A stretch of DNA of 64,000 nucleotides from Symbiodinium sp. CCMP2592 (taxonomy: Eukaryota; Sar; Dinophyceae; Suessiales; Symbiodiniaceae), in assembly GCA_905221615.1 (NCBI GenBank), contig CAJNDT010000512.1, forward strand, positions 124,001-188,000, in the 5' to 3' direction. Under the pieces are notes generated by a model, which had not been told where the DNA came from, ran no database searches, and saw only the letters and a list, made by a program, of their open reading frames with translations. The position numbers and the translations under genes are program-made. The number at the start of each line of letters is the position of its first letter. Position 1 is the first letter of the stretch. This document shows positions 10,697 to 22,875 of this stretch, in pieces.

Positions 10697-11059
10697 GTCA
10701 TCGTGGCCATTTGCAACCCGACGGAGAGCGCCGGCAAGCCTCTCACGGAACATTCACCTGAGACGTCGTATCGTGCATGTAGCCAGGCTTAGCACAGAGA
10801 CCTTGGGACTTCTGCCGAGCTGCAGAGACTTCCCGGCTCTCAGAAAAGAGGAGAATGCTCAGAAAGCCCCAAAAGCACGAGGCATCTCCCATACATGCCG
10901 GTGCAGATCCCTCAGCATGCCTTTTCTGGGTGGTTTTGGGGAAGGGAGTGACTAATGTTAGTTCCGGGTTCCGGGAAAGACATGGGCTCGAGGTGCGACG
11001 GACACAGGCTCGAATTCAAGTGACGAGCTCTGCGAGCTAGACGCAGAGCAGAATTCCCC
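10697..11059. other. spacer between transporter and aminotransferase
   Basis: No conserved motif seen. The terminal transporter exons, if present, should lie here; I could not identify them. Confidence 0.35.
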
Positions 11060-12527
11060 ATGGAGAGTACCATCGACTTTGCCAATGGCCAGCCTGCGGC
11101 TGAAGAGCTGCCGAACGAAGTCCTGCGGCAGGCTCTGCTTGGTTTTCTGGGCTTGTGGGGGCCGGGGGCCGAGTTAGGTTTCTTAAACCTACCTCTGGGT
11201 TCTCTAAGTGGGATGCACACGGTGCCAGCCGCAGGCTTGTCAAGACCTCTTCGCCGACGGTTCTGGAATCCCTGGAGCACCCAAGCGCCGACGGCTTGGG
11301 GCGTTTAGCACCGCGGCAAGTTACCCAAGCTCAGTTTCCTGGCTCTGCAAAGCTTTTCTTCGCTTTGGAGTAATCGCGGTGTCATACTGATTTCATGTTG
11401 ACCAGCAGGGTCCTTTGGAGTACGGCGATTTCACCTGGGAATTCCGATACGAGCTGTCGGAGTTCCTCGGGCGGCACGACTCCTCCCGATGCCGAGGCCC
11501 TGATCCTGATCATCTCTTCCTGACGGCCGGGGTGTCACAGGCACTTGACATGCTGAGTACGATGTGTGCCGATCATAGACAAGGAGACGTGGTCCTAGTT
11601 GAGAGCCCCACCTATTTCCTGGCACCCGCCATTTTTCGGGATCATGGGCTCGAAGTTGTTGGAGTGGACACTGACTCTGACGGAATGATTATCCAGTCCC
11701 TACTGGATGCCTTGCAAAAGCTTCGGCAAAGTGACCGAAGAGCTGCAATGCTGTACACGATCCCAGTTCACCACAATCCCACGGGACGCACAATGCCAGC
11801 AGAGCGACGCAAAGCTATTGTTGGTCTTGCCAGGGAGCACGGCATACTTGTGATCGCGGACGAGGTTTACACCCTCCTCACATACGGCGTGTCCCCACCG
11901 GCCACGATGGCAAGTCTTGGCGAGAACGTAGTATCTCTGGGGAGTTTCTCAAAGATTTTGGCGCCAGGGCTCCGGGTAGGTTGGATAGAGGCGTCTCCAC
12001 AGCAGCTAAAACGATTGAGCAAATGGGGTGTCATCGACAGTGGTGGCTACCTGAGCCACTTCGCCTCCTGCGTTGTGGCCACCGCCATGAAGTCCCGAGC
12101 CTTGGATTCACATCTAGAGCAGCTTCGAAAGAACTTCCAGGAACGTTGCCAGTCCTTGGTGGGAAGCTTAACGGCTACGCTGCCGGGAGATTGCGCAGTA
12201 ACCAACCCTTGTGGTGGCTACTTCGTGTGGGTCAAGCTCCCGCAGCATGTGGATGCTCGTGACATAGCATCAAGATCTGAAGAGTTTGGTTTTCTTGCCA
12301 AGCCCGGCCACCTGTTCACCTTGGAAGCAGGCCGTGAAGACAACTTCCTGCGCCTGTGCTTTGCGAGGCTGCAGCCTGCGCAGCTTGCGGAAGGAGCGCG
12401 CCGTCTAGCTGCTGCGATCCAGCACACCGTTGATCGTCAGCGTGAAGTGCCGGAAAAATCCATCATGTGCGCGATCGCAGAAGTAGCAATCGTTGTGCGG
12501 AGTCGAGAATCACATGTCTTGTGCTAA
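11060..12527 (+). CDS. PLP-dependent aminotransferase, class I/II (2-aminoadipate/kynurenine aminotransferase-like)
   Basis: Exon 1 (11060-11131) starts at an ATG and encodes IDFANGQPAAEELPNEVLRQ, the N-terminal lead of the family. A GC-AG intron (11132-11408) joins in frame to GPLEYGDFTWEF. Exon 2 (11409-12527) carries the fold type I landmarks: HHNPTG, VIADEVY (the Asp pairs with the pyridine nitrogen and the Tyr contacts PLP), SFSKILAPGLRVGW with the Schiff-base Lys and phosphate-binding Arg, and FLRLCFA with the substrate-carboxylate Arg. The enzyme moves amino groups between an amino acid and a 2-oxoacid. It most resembles the LysN/AADAT branch, but the substrate cannot be told from sequence. 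No targeting peptide is apparent. The last 40 residues are not conserved and could be intron read-through. All catalytic residues are present. Confidence 0.88.
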
Positions 12528-13393
12528 CCGAGGTCGAGATCTGTGCCAAAGCATGCCAAGCGGAGCTGGCGCAAGACTTACCGTCCAGACAGGATCCAAT
12601 TTCCAGCCAAGGGACCAGCATGCTTCTTAATCGGCTTCCACTGTGACCAATCCTGACATCCTGACCTCAATAGCGCCGGCAGGGCAAAAGCCTTGCACGA
12701 CTTTCGGTGGCGCACCTGAGACAACTGAGGCCTCACAGCTTGTCCCGCAGCAGCTTGAAGACGCCGAGTTGGGCTTTGGCCCTAGCCGTTTCGGCCGGCC
12801 TAAAGCGGAAAGCAGTGAGAATCTGCTCTCGAGTCTGCCTTCAGGCCGCAGCCTCGTGACAGCTTTCGCTGAAGCGCGTGCATCGGAGATGGCGCCAGGA
12901 CTCCAGTGGCTGTGTGTCGAACGTGTCGAAAGCTATCATCACAAGCAGGCGATACTGTAGGGCAACACATGCGGCATCACAAGGGCTGGTGGAGCCAGCG
13001 ACAGCGTGTTCGTGTTCGACATCGGGGTCCAAGCTTGCAACAGATGTCTATCTGAGGTTGGACGTTCTCCTGCGCATGAAAGGCGGGCAACAATTATGTC
13101 TGGGTTTGGGGATGCTATTCGAGAAAAAGCACTTGCAGGCGACATCACATGTGCACTGATGCCAGGAGAGGGGCTCGAACCGACTGCAGACACCATCGCA
13201 GATGTTATGTCAGCCTGCGATGCAGGCCTTGTCGCATGCAAGGGACTGCAGCGTACAAGAAATACCGCATTCTACCGTCTAGACTTTGACTTAGTAGATC
13301 TATCTGCCGAGATCTGCCGAGGTGATGCAGAGATCGTGATGCTCCAACGTTGCATCGCACAGCATCTGCGAATCTGGTGGCGTTGGCTCAAAC
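12528..13393 (+). other. intergenic region with one weak PPR-like segment
   Basis: At about 13100-13235 the + frame reads EKALAGDITCALMPGEG, then LEPTADTIADVMSACDAG, resembling one PPR unit. It is isolated, so either a fragment or chance. The rest shows no gene. Confidence 0.3.
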
Positions 13394-14404
13394 ATGGAGT
13401 TGCCGGGAATAGGCCATTTTCTGCAGATTTTCTCACGGCCTGGTTGGATGGGGGTGCACTCTGGATGGGCGCCGCAGAAGGCGTGGCACAGTACCATCAG
13501 GTTGGCAGATGAAGCGCACGGGCGCTGGTCCAAAGCTGTGACCAGACTTTGCCAGGGCTTCTTGCCGACAGTGGCCTTGCTGCATGGCATGGGGGTCATC
13601 GACTTGGACTCGTTTGTGGCCTCCTGCTGGAAAGAAATGTACTCGTGGCCAGCCATTCATTGGGCGATGATTGAAGCACTCGTCGCGGCATTCGCTTTTG
13701 TTGCGTGGATTTCGATGTTTTTCATTCTGAACGAGATTCCTTTTGTGAAGCCCTTCCGAATGGTAGTTCGGACAGAGTCGCACCCTCTTAACTCTCACTG
13801 CATGACATCCAGAACTTTCAGCAGAGTCTATGCCTCCTTTCCTGTGTATGTCGGAGGCGTGTGGTTACTTCACTGTGTCAGGGCTGCACCCCAAGTCCAG
13901 GACGATCCCCCCACAGCCTTCCGGCTTTTCACCGAGCTCTTGCTCGGCATTGTGGCATACGACTTCATATTCTACTGGATTCACCTGTCGATGCACAAGT
14001 TCCCTAACTCATGGCATAAGCACGAGACTCATCATGAGCTCAAAGTGCATCCGGTTTGTGGAACCAGCTTCTTGGGGGTGGAGCTTGTGGTGAACCAATC
14101 TATGGAAGATGCCTTCCTTCAGGTGATGACGAACATCTTAGTTCAGAACCTGCCACTTTTTGGCCTGCCGAAGCACAAGTTGAGCCGTCTCCTTCACAAC
14201 ATGCTCGTAACATACCTGCTTTCGGAAGCACATTCTGGCTTGGATCTGCCTTGGTCCATGCACAGGATTCTCCCAAGCATCTATGGCGGGGCATACCGGC
14301 ATGAGTTTCATCACCAGAGGAGAGACTGCTGCTTCCATCAATTCTTCTGCTACTTGGATGACCTCTTTGGCTATGGACCCCCCAAGAAGGCGTCACTCCA
14401 GTAG
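13394..14404 (+). CDS. fatty-acid hydroxylase / sterol desaturase superfamily membrane enzyme
   Basis: A 336-residue frame from ATG to TAG with hydrophobic segments near residues 92-113, 146-163 and 180-196. The di-iron histidine clusters are in order: HLSMH (197-201), HKHETHH (208-214), His280 in EAHSG, and RHEFHH (302-307). This pattern defines the ERG3/SUR2/methylsterol-oxidase group, ER membrane enzymes that hydroxylate or desaturate sterols or fatty acyl chains using O2. Length fits the family (about 270-350). The first 80 residues are not conserved, so the true start could be downstream or in an upstream exon. Substrate undetermined. Within this frame no intron is needed. Confidence 0.85.
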   Translation: MELPGIGHFLQIFSRPGWMGVHSGWAPQKAWHSTIRLADEAHGRWSKAVTRLCQGFLPTVALLHGMGVIDLDSFVASCWKEMYSWPAIHWAMIEALVAAFAFVAWISMFFILNEIPFVKPFRMVVRTESHPLNSHCMTSRTFSRVYASFPVYVGGVWLLHCVRAAPQVQDDPPTAFRLFTELLLGIVAYDFIFYWIHLSMHKFPNSWHKHETHHELKVHPVCGTSFLGVELVVNQSMEDAFLQVMTNILVQNLPLFGLPKHKLSRLLHNMLVTYLLSEAHSGLDLPWSMHRILPSIYGGAYRHEFHHQRRDCCFHQFFCYLDDLFGYGPPKKASLQ

Positions 14405-15354
14405 GAGCACGAGCTCTTCAGCTAACACACCGTAGCAGAAGCTGCGAGCTTTGGAAGACCTGTAGGAGCAGAATGATTACGATGCCAGCCAGTGCCTTTG
14501 ATGCTTCACTGCACCTGCACTCCGCTGTCACCAGTTGTGCACCCTTTCGTGACTGGCCAAGCCAGGGTCGAGATGCTTACAGCTCCACCTTTGAACCCGC
14601 AAGGTGTCCCTGAAACCCTGGGTCCTTGCCGGGTCTGTAGATTGTAGCATGTCGGGTGCCAACACACTAGCATTGCGAGGATTTCGCATGCTGCGCAATT
14701 AGAATGCGCTGCGCGCGCAGCAATGCTCGCAGCCATGTGCATTTTTGCATCCAGTTCTCCAGACAGGCGATTTGGACACAGGTACTTGGGTGAATGAACT
14801 ATGGAGGCAGGCGCAATGACAGCATAAATCGGTTCGACCAGAGGTCGTGCCCGTTTATCGAATGGCCAGTCTGGGGGTCTGGCAAAAACAGCTTGATGAC
14901 ACTCAAACACAGCTGCTGCAGTGCCTCTCTGTTGTAGCATGCTGCATTCGGATGAACTAGGCCTCAAGCGCACTCCCCGGCTGCAGGAAGCAGGGTGCAG
15001 GGGATGGACGTGGAGGCCAAGGCCCAACGCTCGCGCACGCGAGTGTGTGTTTCTGTGTTTGCGTGTGTGTCTATGTACGCCAGCGTACGCATGTGTGTTG
15101 TTTGTTGGAGAGGCAGGCAGGCGGCAGGCGAGTCAGTGAATCGCAAGCAGCGCCTCTCGCGGTCTAGGCAGATCTCCAGCGACGCCCGGCTCAGGCGCAG
15201 GCACAGCGAGCTCTTGAGTGCTTATTCCCCGTGGGCCCGTCGGGTCTAGGTCTAGTTAGCAGCACGCCAGGTCATGTCTCTCCTGTGGTGGGCACGCAGT
15301 TGGGGCACGGCTACTCGGGAAAGGGAATGACCGACGACGTTTCTGCGAGCGATT
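14405..15354. other. intergenic region with alternating purine-pyrimidine tract
   Basis: No gene seen. Bases about 15030-15110 are rich in GT/GC alternation (cgcgcacgcgagtgtgtgt and similar), a sequence type that can adopt Z-DNA. Confidence 0.5.
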
Positions 15355-18290
15355 GTGATGCTTCCCACGCAAGGTGTGGAGAGGAATGTGAGGCTATACC
15401 GGACTACTCTGGATGCGTGTTCTTCGGAACTATGGGCCGGGCTCCCTTCTCGGCGGCTGTATTTGCAGCTCCCGCACAGCCGCAAGCCCAAGGCCGTTGC
15501 TGTGAGCCTTCTCGTCGACATGGAGGCGGAAGCGAGCCCATGCCAGTTCTTGTCGTATTTTTCAGTGATAGGCAGACGGCTTCAGCCCGAAATCTGGCGA
15601 CCTGGCCGCCGCTATTCAGGCCACCGTAAGTCGGACTTGGCCAAGTCAGAAGCAAGTGTTTTCACTCGGACTTGGCTTGGCGGCTTGTCAGGTCCTTGCT
15701 GCTGCTCAGGAAGAGGCCACCCCACGCAGCCAAGCCTCGTTTTTGAAAGATCAGAAGCTGTTGTCGAGTCTGCTTTCAGGCGCATCAGGGCAGAACGCAG
15801 CAAGAGGAGCGAGAGATGTCCATCCGGAGAGCCGGCGTCTCATTGCGGGCTTTTGCTTTCCGTTGTCGAAGCCTGCTTCCTGGCAAGGTGCAGAGGGCCA
15901 GAATTGCACAACCCACACAGGAGCCTCGCACACCGAAGCTGTGACCTAAGGACGAGTTCTCGCAGCACAGCACCAGGCATCCATAGACTTGAAAAAGATG
16001 TGAACAGGTGGGACTTTTCGCCAGTTGTCGTGTGGCGCTTGGATAATTCCGGGCCCCATGCCCTTGCTTGCTACGGCAGTCCCTGGCCATGACCCTGGCC
16101 TTTGGGCTCGAAGGTCGAGTCGATGCCGGCAACGCCGAAGAGGACTCCCGGCCTTCGCGAGCGGTTGCAGACGGAGATCGAGCTCGAGGATGCGCGAGGC
16201 CCAGCAAGTCCTGCCAGGTTCCTTTTGGGGCCCCGAGGCTCGGGCCTCGGGACCTCCGCACGTTTTCGATCTACTCAGGTATTCGCAGACGAAGGTGTCC
16301 GAAGCAACTTACCCTGGAGTGGCGGAGGCCCTTGGAGCCCTGCACCCAGCCATGCGCATGCCATCGCATCCCAGCAGCCGCAAGCTGCATTGTCGGCGTC
16401 CATCTTCAGGAAAGTGGGAGATGGCTTGCACCTCAGGAAGCACTTCACTGTTCCGAAACCTTTAGGAACGCTGTTATTCCTGTGCTGCGTTAGCTGCGAT
16501 GCCTAGGAGTGCAACATGTTCGCCAGGCCGTCAGCCTTCTGGAGAAGATCCAGATTTTGAGTTTCAGCTGTTAGCCAAGCTACTTTTGCTCTTGATTCGA
16601 CAGCTTCCAGCAGAAAAATGCGGTTTGGCAGACTGCAGGTCCAGAGATTGCCCCTTTGAATGCAGTCATAACGGCCTGTGCTCGGGCGCAAGAGCTGGTG
16701 AGGGCCATATTGCTTCCAGAGGCAACTTTTTGTGTCGAAGCCACTCGCGCAAGGCGCAGTGCAAGCTCGTGCTAGACACGATGAAAGGCTGCCACCTCGG
16801 AGGTCAAAACATTCCTGCAGTTTTCTGGCCTTTCGGCTGGGCCTTGCGTCTTTGCTGTAGGCGAATCGCTGCAGCCGGACGCGGTCACCTGCGCCCAGCT
16901 CATAGGCCGGGAGAGCTGATGAGTTCTGCCGTTCCCCTGAACCGTTCTCTTCAGGTGGATGCTGCCGAAGAGGCCTCTGGGAGCAGGTGCTTGGCTTCGG
17001 CTTTCGCTTGACGGGGCGCAATCCGCTTGTTGTTTTGTTTTTTTATTCTCTGCAAATTTGAGGCGCTGCTCATCCTTGGCCGCGCCAGAGATCTATCCGT
17101 GGCCAGCATGTCCACCTGTGAGGAGGGCCTCAAGGCGCCTTGTACGGGGTCCCCGCTTTGCCCAATGACCGCGATTCAATCTGTGGCAGGCCTGTTTCCG
17201 AGGACGACAGCCGCGGCTCGTCGGTGGCCCGGTTTGGGTGAAGGCAGCAGGACGGCTGTGGAGCCTCAGGCCCTTCTGCTCTTGGCCGAGATGGATCGTG
17301 GCCGACTTATCCTTCAGCTTTCAGCTGAGCAGATTCTGCAAGCAGCTGGAAGCAGGTATGCCAACAGGTGTGCAGCCCTCAATCGCGTCATACGTCCAAA
17401 GAATGTGTTGCGAGCTTCCTCTGTCACGGCCAGGAGGCAGCCTGTGAACTTGTCAAAATCGGGCACTTTGCCCAAAGCTGCAGGTCTCGACTCCAGCGAT
17501 CAACACCGCTATTGCCACCTGCGCTCGCTTCGGCCTTTGGACGCAGGTGGGTCGTCACGGGTGCGTTGCGCAGAACCAGAGCACCCGAGAATCGTAGAGC
17601 GACTGGACCCCATGCCCCGTGAATGCAACTGCCAACACAAACCTTCACACGTTGTCAGGCGATTGCTCTGCTGAGTGAGCTGCAGTCGCCGGGTGCTCAA
17701 CTTGCGAGCCTCGGTGCCGCGCTCTGGGTAAACTGAGATTGGACTGGAACCGGATTACCCCACTTTACACTAGCCATACTAGCCGCGTGATTCACGGTGC
17801 CTGGGCCGGCCTCACGTATTCTGAAGGGGAGTGCGACATCCCATGCAACGTGCTGAGGCGGCTGATGACGCCTAACTCTGCTACATATGCTGCGGTTGCT
17901 GACAGAGACTCGGATTCGAGTGCGAAGACAACCAGGGGCTCCAGCAATGCTGCAAAGTCTTCCAAAGCACTCGTGCAGAGCCTCACATTGGCGAAAGCAC
18001 ATGAGAGTCTTCGTGCCGTTCGTGGAGCGAGGCTGCTTTTGAAGCTGCACCGTCGTCGCTCGCATGGGCATGGGAGCAGGCCCTCCTCTTGCTGGAGGCC
18101 AGAGAGCGGTTCCTTGAAATGCTCGCAGATCCCACGCCCTCGAAGGAGTCGCGAGGACTTGGACTGGCAAACGGCCAGACGTATGCGAGTACTGCTAGAC
18201 ACTTACACGTACCCCGCAGTTGTTACGGCCGTACATATTTGCCGGCCTCAGGTCTGTTCGTAGCAGCGACCCATCGATCCGATAAGTTTG
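15355..18290 (+). CDS. PPR-repeat protein in many small exons (or a decayed copy)
   Basis: PPR-type helices recur in order on the + strand in changing frames, as expected of a gene with short introns: GVERNVRLYRTTLDACSS (near 15380), AVSLLVDMEAEA (near 15500), QAVSLLEKIQ (near 16530), APLNAVITACARAQEL (near 16650), QALLLLAEMDRG (near 17270), TPAINTAIATCARFGLW (near 17490), TPNSATYAAVAD (near 17870), and WEQALLLLEARE (near 18080). Each fits the dinoflagellate PPR pattern of N/T-x-x-I-x-A-C followed by A-L-x-L-L-E. These proteins usually bind plastid or mitochondrial RNA. I could not reconstruct a continuous spliced frame, so start, stop and integrity are unknown. Confidence 0.5.
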
Positions 18291-19647
18291 TCTAAGATCG
18301 CTTGCTGCGGGCGGCGCTGGCAGCTCATTGTTTCAGCCTGGCTCCCAACACGAAGCGGTAATCCGTGCATCGAAGGGAGCGGGCACAGGCACATGTTTAG
18401 CAAGTTAACAAAGCTCAGTGGAAAAAGCTGCCGCTCTTTCACTCATGCCATGCTGTACAGAACCGGCTGAGGCTCTGGTTGACATGCGTTCCGCGCGGGT
18501 GCTGCCCGCTCCCCGAACGCTGGCGCCTGAGCTCAGCGAGCTCAGCTCCGACCGGAGAGGGCGCTTCGAGGGCGCTTCGGTGGTGCGGACTTCTGCTGTG
18601 CTGCTGTGCGCAGGTACTCCGATGTCCTGCGCAGTTTCACCAAGCTGAGCCTTGCCTCAGTCGCCGTCGGGGCCCTGGGTCGGGCCCCTCCAGCCAGGAC
18701 ATAGAGGCATAGAGTCAGCATAGAGGCATCGCACATCCGCCAGAGCAACCGCCACAGGTGGAACTTCTCGAGGAGCCCCTGAGGAAAGAGTTGCCTCCTG
18801 GCTGAGGGGATCTTATGGTGGGAGCCACCCCAGGTCTGTGCGCCTGATTTCTTTCACATAGCTGCTGTGAGCCTGTTGCTGACTGCCTGACAGCCGGAGC
18901 TTGGCTGTATTCTACGCGAATTTCAAAGAAGAAGCCACCAGCACCAGCTGCCACAGCGTGCGATCAAGGGGATAGCACCCAAGTCCAGCGCTCGTTGGAT
19001 GACGGAAAGAAGTTGTGCGCATTGCAGCACGATCCGGGAACCCTGTGCTGCAGAGTCTCCGCAGCCGTGCTGTGCAGATGTGAGCACGCGTCCGTTGTGA
19101 TCAGCCTTGAATCTGCCTCCCTTTGAAGTGAAAGTGGTGATGTCCCGCGGGGGGGCTTTGTAGGACGTCCCGACGTGTTCCCAGAAGTTGCTGCGCTCCG
19201 CTATGGCCGGCTTCAAGGACGTACAAAACTTGCAGCACGGCACCGGGAGCCCAAAGCCAAAGCTGCAGTGATGCTGCAGGGTTCCAGTGACGGCCAAACA
19301 CCGAAAGAATCCAGCGCTGAGGAGAACTGCCCCACTCCGAAGGAACGTGCATTGCAACATCGGCCATCTCGGAACTTGTCCGGAGTCCACCTCAGCAAGA
19401 ATGCAGACAAAATGCTTACCCGGTGCCCCCCCCCACCTCACCGGTCAAACGAGACTCTTCCTCGAGCGACGTCAGCGACGTCCAAGGCCGCGCTGGACTG
19501 CAAAGAGCGCGCATGGTCTCATGCAGGCTTAGAGCCTTTCAGCCCAGCGGAGCCATGGGCTCAAGCTTGTGCCATGCTCTGACGCGGCGCATCGCGGCGC
19601 CCGCAAAGCGCGGGACTCGGCCCGGCCCTCGGCCTCCGACTCGTTCG

Positions 19648-19674
<27 letters not shown>
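19648..19674. repeat. (CT)n microsatellite
   Basis: Uninterrupted CT dinucleotides ending in a short T run. Confidence 0.9.
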
Positions 19675-19678
<4 letters not shown>

Positions 19679-19854
19679 GGGCGAGTCTCAGGGAGCTCCA
19701 ATGGTGGTCGGCGAGGTGGCCTCAGGCCATGTGACACGGTCTCCCCGACACGGCTTCCTGTCGAAGATTGGTCCCTGGGCTCAACCTGCTGCCACAGCAT
19801 ACAGTGCATTTTGGCCCTTGCTCTTCACCTCGCAGGTTGTACTTGTCGCCCTCT

Positions 19855-19885
19855 GTATCTCTCTGTCTCTCTCTCTCTCTCTCTT
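19855..19885. repeat. (CT)n microsatellite, second tract
   Basis: CT dinucleotides with one interruption, about 200 bp from the first tract. The overlapping Ser/Leu-rich frames are products of the repeat. Confidence 0.85.
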
Positions 19886-20749
19886 GCCCTGGCTTGCCTG
19901 CTTGCTTGCTTCACTCTTTGCTTGCTCGCTGGCTCTTCCTGGCATCATCCCTTCATCTTTTCGAACACATTCAGTTGCTTGATTGATTATGAATCTGTGC
20001 CCGCTTGCCACAGTAAGGTTCGACCGTCGTTTCGACCCTGAGCATAGGGAATTGTTGTTCTTGGCGGAATGGGCTTAGGCTTACAGTTGCTCTTTTTGCG
20101 GTGTCAGTTCTTGCCTACGATGATTCGTCACTGCACATTCAAGTTTTCTGCTTGTTGCATTCCGTTCCCTTTGTTTTCTACTTAGATGCAGGGCCTGATT
20201 CCGACAAACCGGTACTCATAAGTCTTGCGAATTTAAAGTCTTGCTACTACTGGTAGTTCCTTCGAGTTCATGCGTTTTCTCCTGGTTGCCTTTGCATGTC
20301 CACGGGTTGCAGAACGATAAGCATGTGGGGTCAGCAAGGGGGAGGGGGAACATGTCATGATGCAGGAGAATCGCTCAAATCCGCGACAGGTGGCTGTCGG
20401 ACAAGAGCCAAACCTCGCGAGCCAGCGCGACAGCTGAGACCTTAGACCGACCGAAGCTCCAGGCTTCGACCAACTTCCAAGCCAGAAAGATTCTCACAGA
20501 GGGTTTCGATGCTGAAGCACCTAAGCCCAAACCCCAATCGCGCCTCTGCCCAAAGAACCTGAAACCCGGAAGGCTTTGCGGCGCGCGGGGCTTCTGTAGT
20601 CGCAAATCTTCCCAGCTTTCCTCAGGCTTTGCGCCATCCCGCTACCGGCGAGGCGACATAATCGCATGCTTGTTCATTACGAGATACTAGGAGAAGCGGC
20701 CGAGCAGGGCATGTTTCGCATTGCGTAACTAAGCTGGCTAGCGGCAACA

Positions 20750-21170
20750 ATGCATCCCCAACTGGCTGAACTTGCCAAAATATGCTTGCAAGATCTCGCA
20801 AGCACTCTGGGCGCAGAGGGTATCAGCTTCCCTGTGCCGGCGAGGCTGCTCCGGTTGGTGATCGATACAACAGGGAACCGATTCCTGACGAGGCAAATGC
20901 AACCCCTTGAAGGCGACTACGACTACGTTGCTGTTGCGCCCCTCGCCAGGAATGGTGGCTGCGTGGGAACAATCGATCCAAGGCTTGAGTAAAACTTCAG
21001 CGACCGTGACGCGCCGCATGGGAAGAAGTTTCTGCGTGTGGCGTATGCCAGCTCCTGACCACGGCTCCCTTCACCTTCTATGATGACAACCCACTGGCGA
21101 AGAAGAACTTTCAGGCATCTGTTCTGGATTCTGGATTGTCAACGCCATATACTCTGCCGTTTCAGTAAAA
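20750..21170 (+). pseudogene. unrecognised coding-like segment with in-frame stop
   Basis: From the ATG at 20750 the frame reads as a plausible protein for 80 codons, ending GTIDPRLE before TAA at 20993-20995. The same frame then continues in protein-like style (NFSDRDAPHGKKFLRVAYASS). A further stretch near 21065-21165 reads FYDDNPLAKKNF. I do not know the family. The stop may mark a pseudogene or lie in a short intron. Confidence 0.3.
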
Positions 21171-21896
21171 CCTGGCATACCTGGCAGGCGCAGTGCGTGG
21201 GTCCGGATCATTCACGCAGAGTGCAGTTGCCTCAGAGATGTTAGCTGGGTCTCTGACACGTATGCCTTCCGCGCTCTCGTCTTCTCGTCTTGGCCTTGGC
21301 TTCAAGGGCCCAGCAGCTCGGCCGCATCGGCCACAGCTTCTCGGAGGCCAACCTGCAAGTTCTCAAGGAGGAGAGCCAGAGCAGCCAGAGCAGCCAGAGG
21401 GCGGGGGAGGGAAGGAGATGTCGTGGATTCCACGCCCGTGCAGGACCCCCATGCACGTCGCTACATGTCACAGAAGTACGCGGAGCTGATGCAGCGCCCG
21501 CAGGCAGCTAGTCCGTCAGAGGCGCGACCGCACGAAAAGAGAGCCTTAAAGGGCTCGGAGGAGGGACGGAATGGAGGCGGAGGCGGAGGCGGCGGAGGCA
21601 GGAAGACGCGACTCGGCCAACTTGCCTCGACGGGGATGAAGCTTCCCAAAGCTGAGCCCGGAGCTCAAAACGTCTGCGCCAGACGTGTCGCCTACTGGAA
21701 TCGCTGAGGCTGCGACAAACAATGGATGGCAAGAACGTGATCATGCTGTGCCTGCCCTAATACTTCGCGCGTGTCTGTGTCTGTGTGAGTGTGTTGGTGG
21801 TATCTGCTGCCGCAGCATGCCATCTCGAGAGAGCCAAAGCACGAGGCCAAATCCACGCTTGCCGCGTGAGAACGCACCCTGGCATAGTTAAAAGTT
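21171..21896. other. low-complexity frames, no recognised gene
   Basis: Around 21423-21706 a + frame has a PVQDPHARRYMSQKYAEL segment and a poly-Gly run from a GGAGGC repeat at about 21570-21600. No domain recognised. Confidence 0.35.
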
Positions 21897-22115
21897 ATGC
21901 ACCAGATTCTTCTCGCCCACGTTGCACTGTCAGCGGAAGGCATCCATGGATATTCACAACCCCATGCCACCAATTCTTGGGCGCCCCAAGCTGGCTTCTC
22001 AGTCACACGCGTCGAGAAGCGAGGATCGGCACAAGTTCGGAAGGTCACTTTGGGTCGCCTTGTGTCGAGGTTCAACTACACTTTCGACTACAACGGTGAG
22101 CGGCTTGCGATGTAG
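21897..22115 (+). CDS. unrecognised short coding-like exon
   Basis: The frame ends with RVEKRGSAQVRKVTLGRLV, then SRFNYTFDYNGERLAM and a stop, which reads like the C-terminal exon of a real protein. No matching family comes to mind and no upstream exon was located. Confidence 0.3.
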   Translation: MHQILLAHVALSAEGIHGYSQPHATNSWAPQAGFSVTRVEKRGSAQVRKVTLGRLVSRFNYTFDYNGERLAM

Positions 22116-22875
22116 AGGCTTTCTGTCGGCAACAAGCTGAAAAGATAAGTTGTCTCCGAGCCGGAGATGGTCTCACTTTGTCTCACCGCGAGACGGAGTC
22201 TGCAAAGCAGATCAAAACAGGAAAGCTCCATAAACTCATGACCGAGCCTTCTGTTCTGACGACTGTGCAGTGGTTCGCCTCCACATCCCGCATTCGGTTC
22301 AAGCCACAACCCGCTGAACAACACAACCCAACCCACAAAAAGTTTTGGCCTTGCGGCAGGCATGGCTCGGTGAACTCTATTGCCCTTTCCGGTGGGTCCA
22401 AGACAACACATGCTTTGTCAGGCTGCAATTTTCGCTGTTGGCAGACGTACACAATGGCTGCATCCTTGTTACTTGTAGCCGTAGCCGAGAGATCTGAAGT
22501 CTGAGTCTGCGAAGTCCTTCTCAGATCTTCCGAGGCCTTCGCAGTCCGTGCCGCACGTGCGCTTGGCGCCCGCGGCTCGAAAGGCTGGCAATGGGATCCT
22601 GTTTGGGGGTTCATGAATTGAGTGAGCCTTCTTATGCAAGCTGCCCAGCTTCTGGACGCCAAGCTGACGTGTGCGTAAATCACTCATGCTTGATACTGTA
22701 TCCCTTGTCAGCAGCAGTTTTTCTAGTCATGCCGGACTGCTGCGATCGGATAGGTGCGACGCGCAGCTTTGCCGTGGGAGCGAGCCCGGCAAGCTTGAAC
22801 ATTGAAAGCCGAAGTGACCGTAGGAGAGCTATGCCCGAAGCTGAGGCTCATGAAATGATTCCGTGCCCATGGTAG
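22116..22875. other. upstream region of the EF-Tu gene
   Basis: No clear gene. From an ATG at 22729 a short frame reads RIGATRSFAVGASPASLN, which could be a targeting-peptide exon for the EF-Tu gene that follows. It is too short to prove. Confidence 0.3.

Larger units (their letters stand above)
18291..20749. other. long region without a recognised gene
   Basis: Open frames here are mostly low-complexity. One Ser/Pro-rich stretch near 19423-19510 (PTSPVKRDSSSSDVSDV) could be part of a disordered exon. Bases 20041-20740 show nothing beyond short frames. Confidence 0.4.

Noticed and set aside
19806-19815. cattttggc as a relict of the dinoflagellate spliced leader
   Set aside because: Only nine bases match and the following bases differ from the leader; a nine-base match is expected by chance in a window this size.
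19608-19982. Ser/Leu-rich open frames across the CT tracts
   Set aside because: They are translations of the microsatellites.
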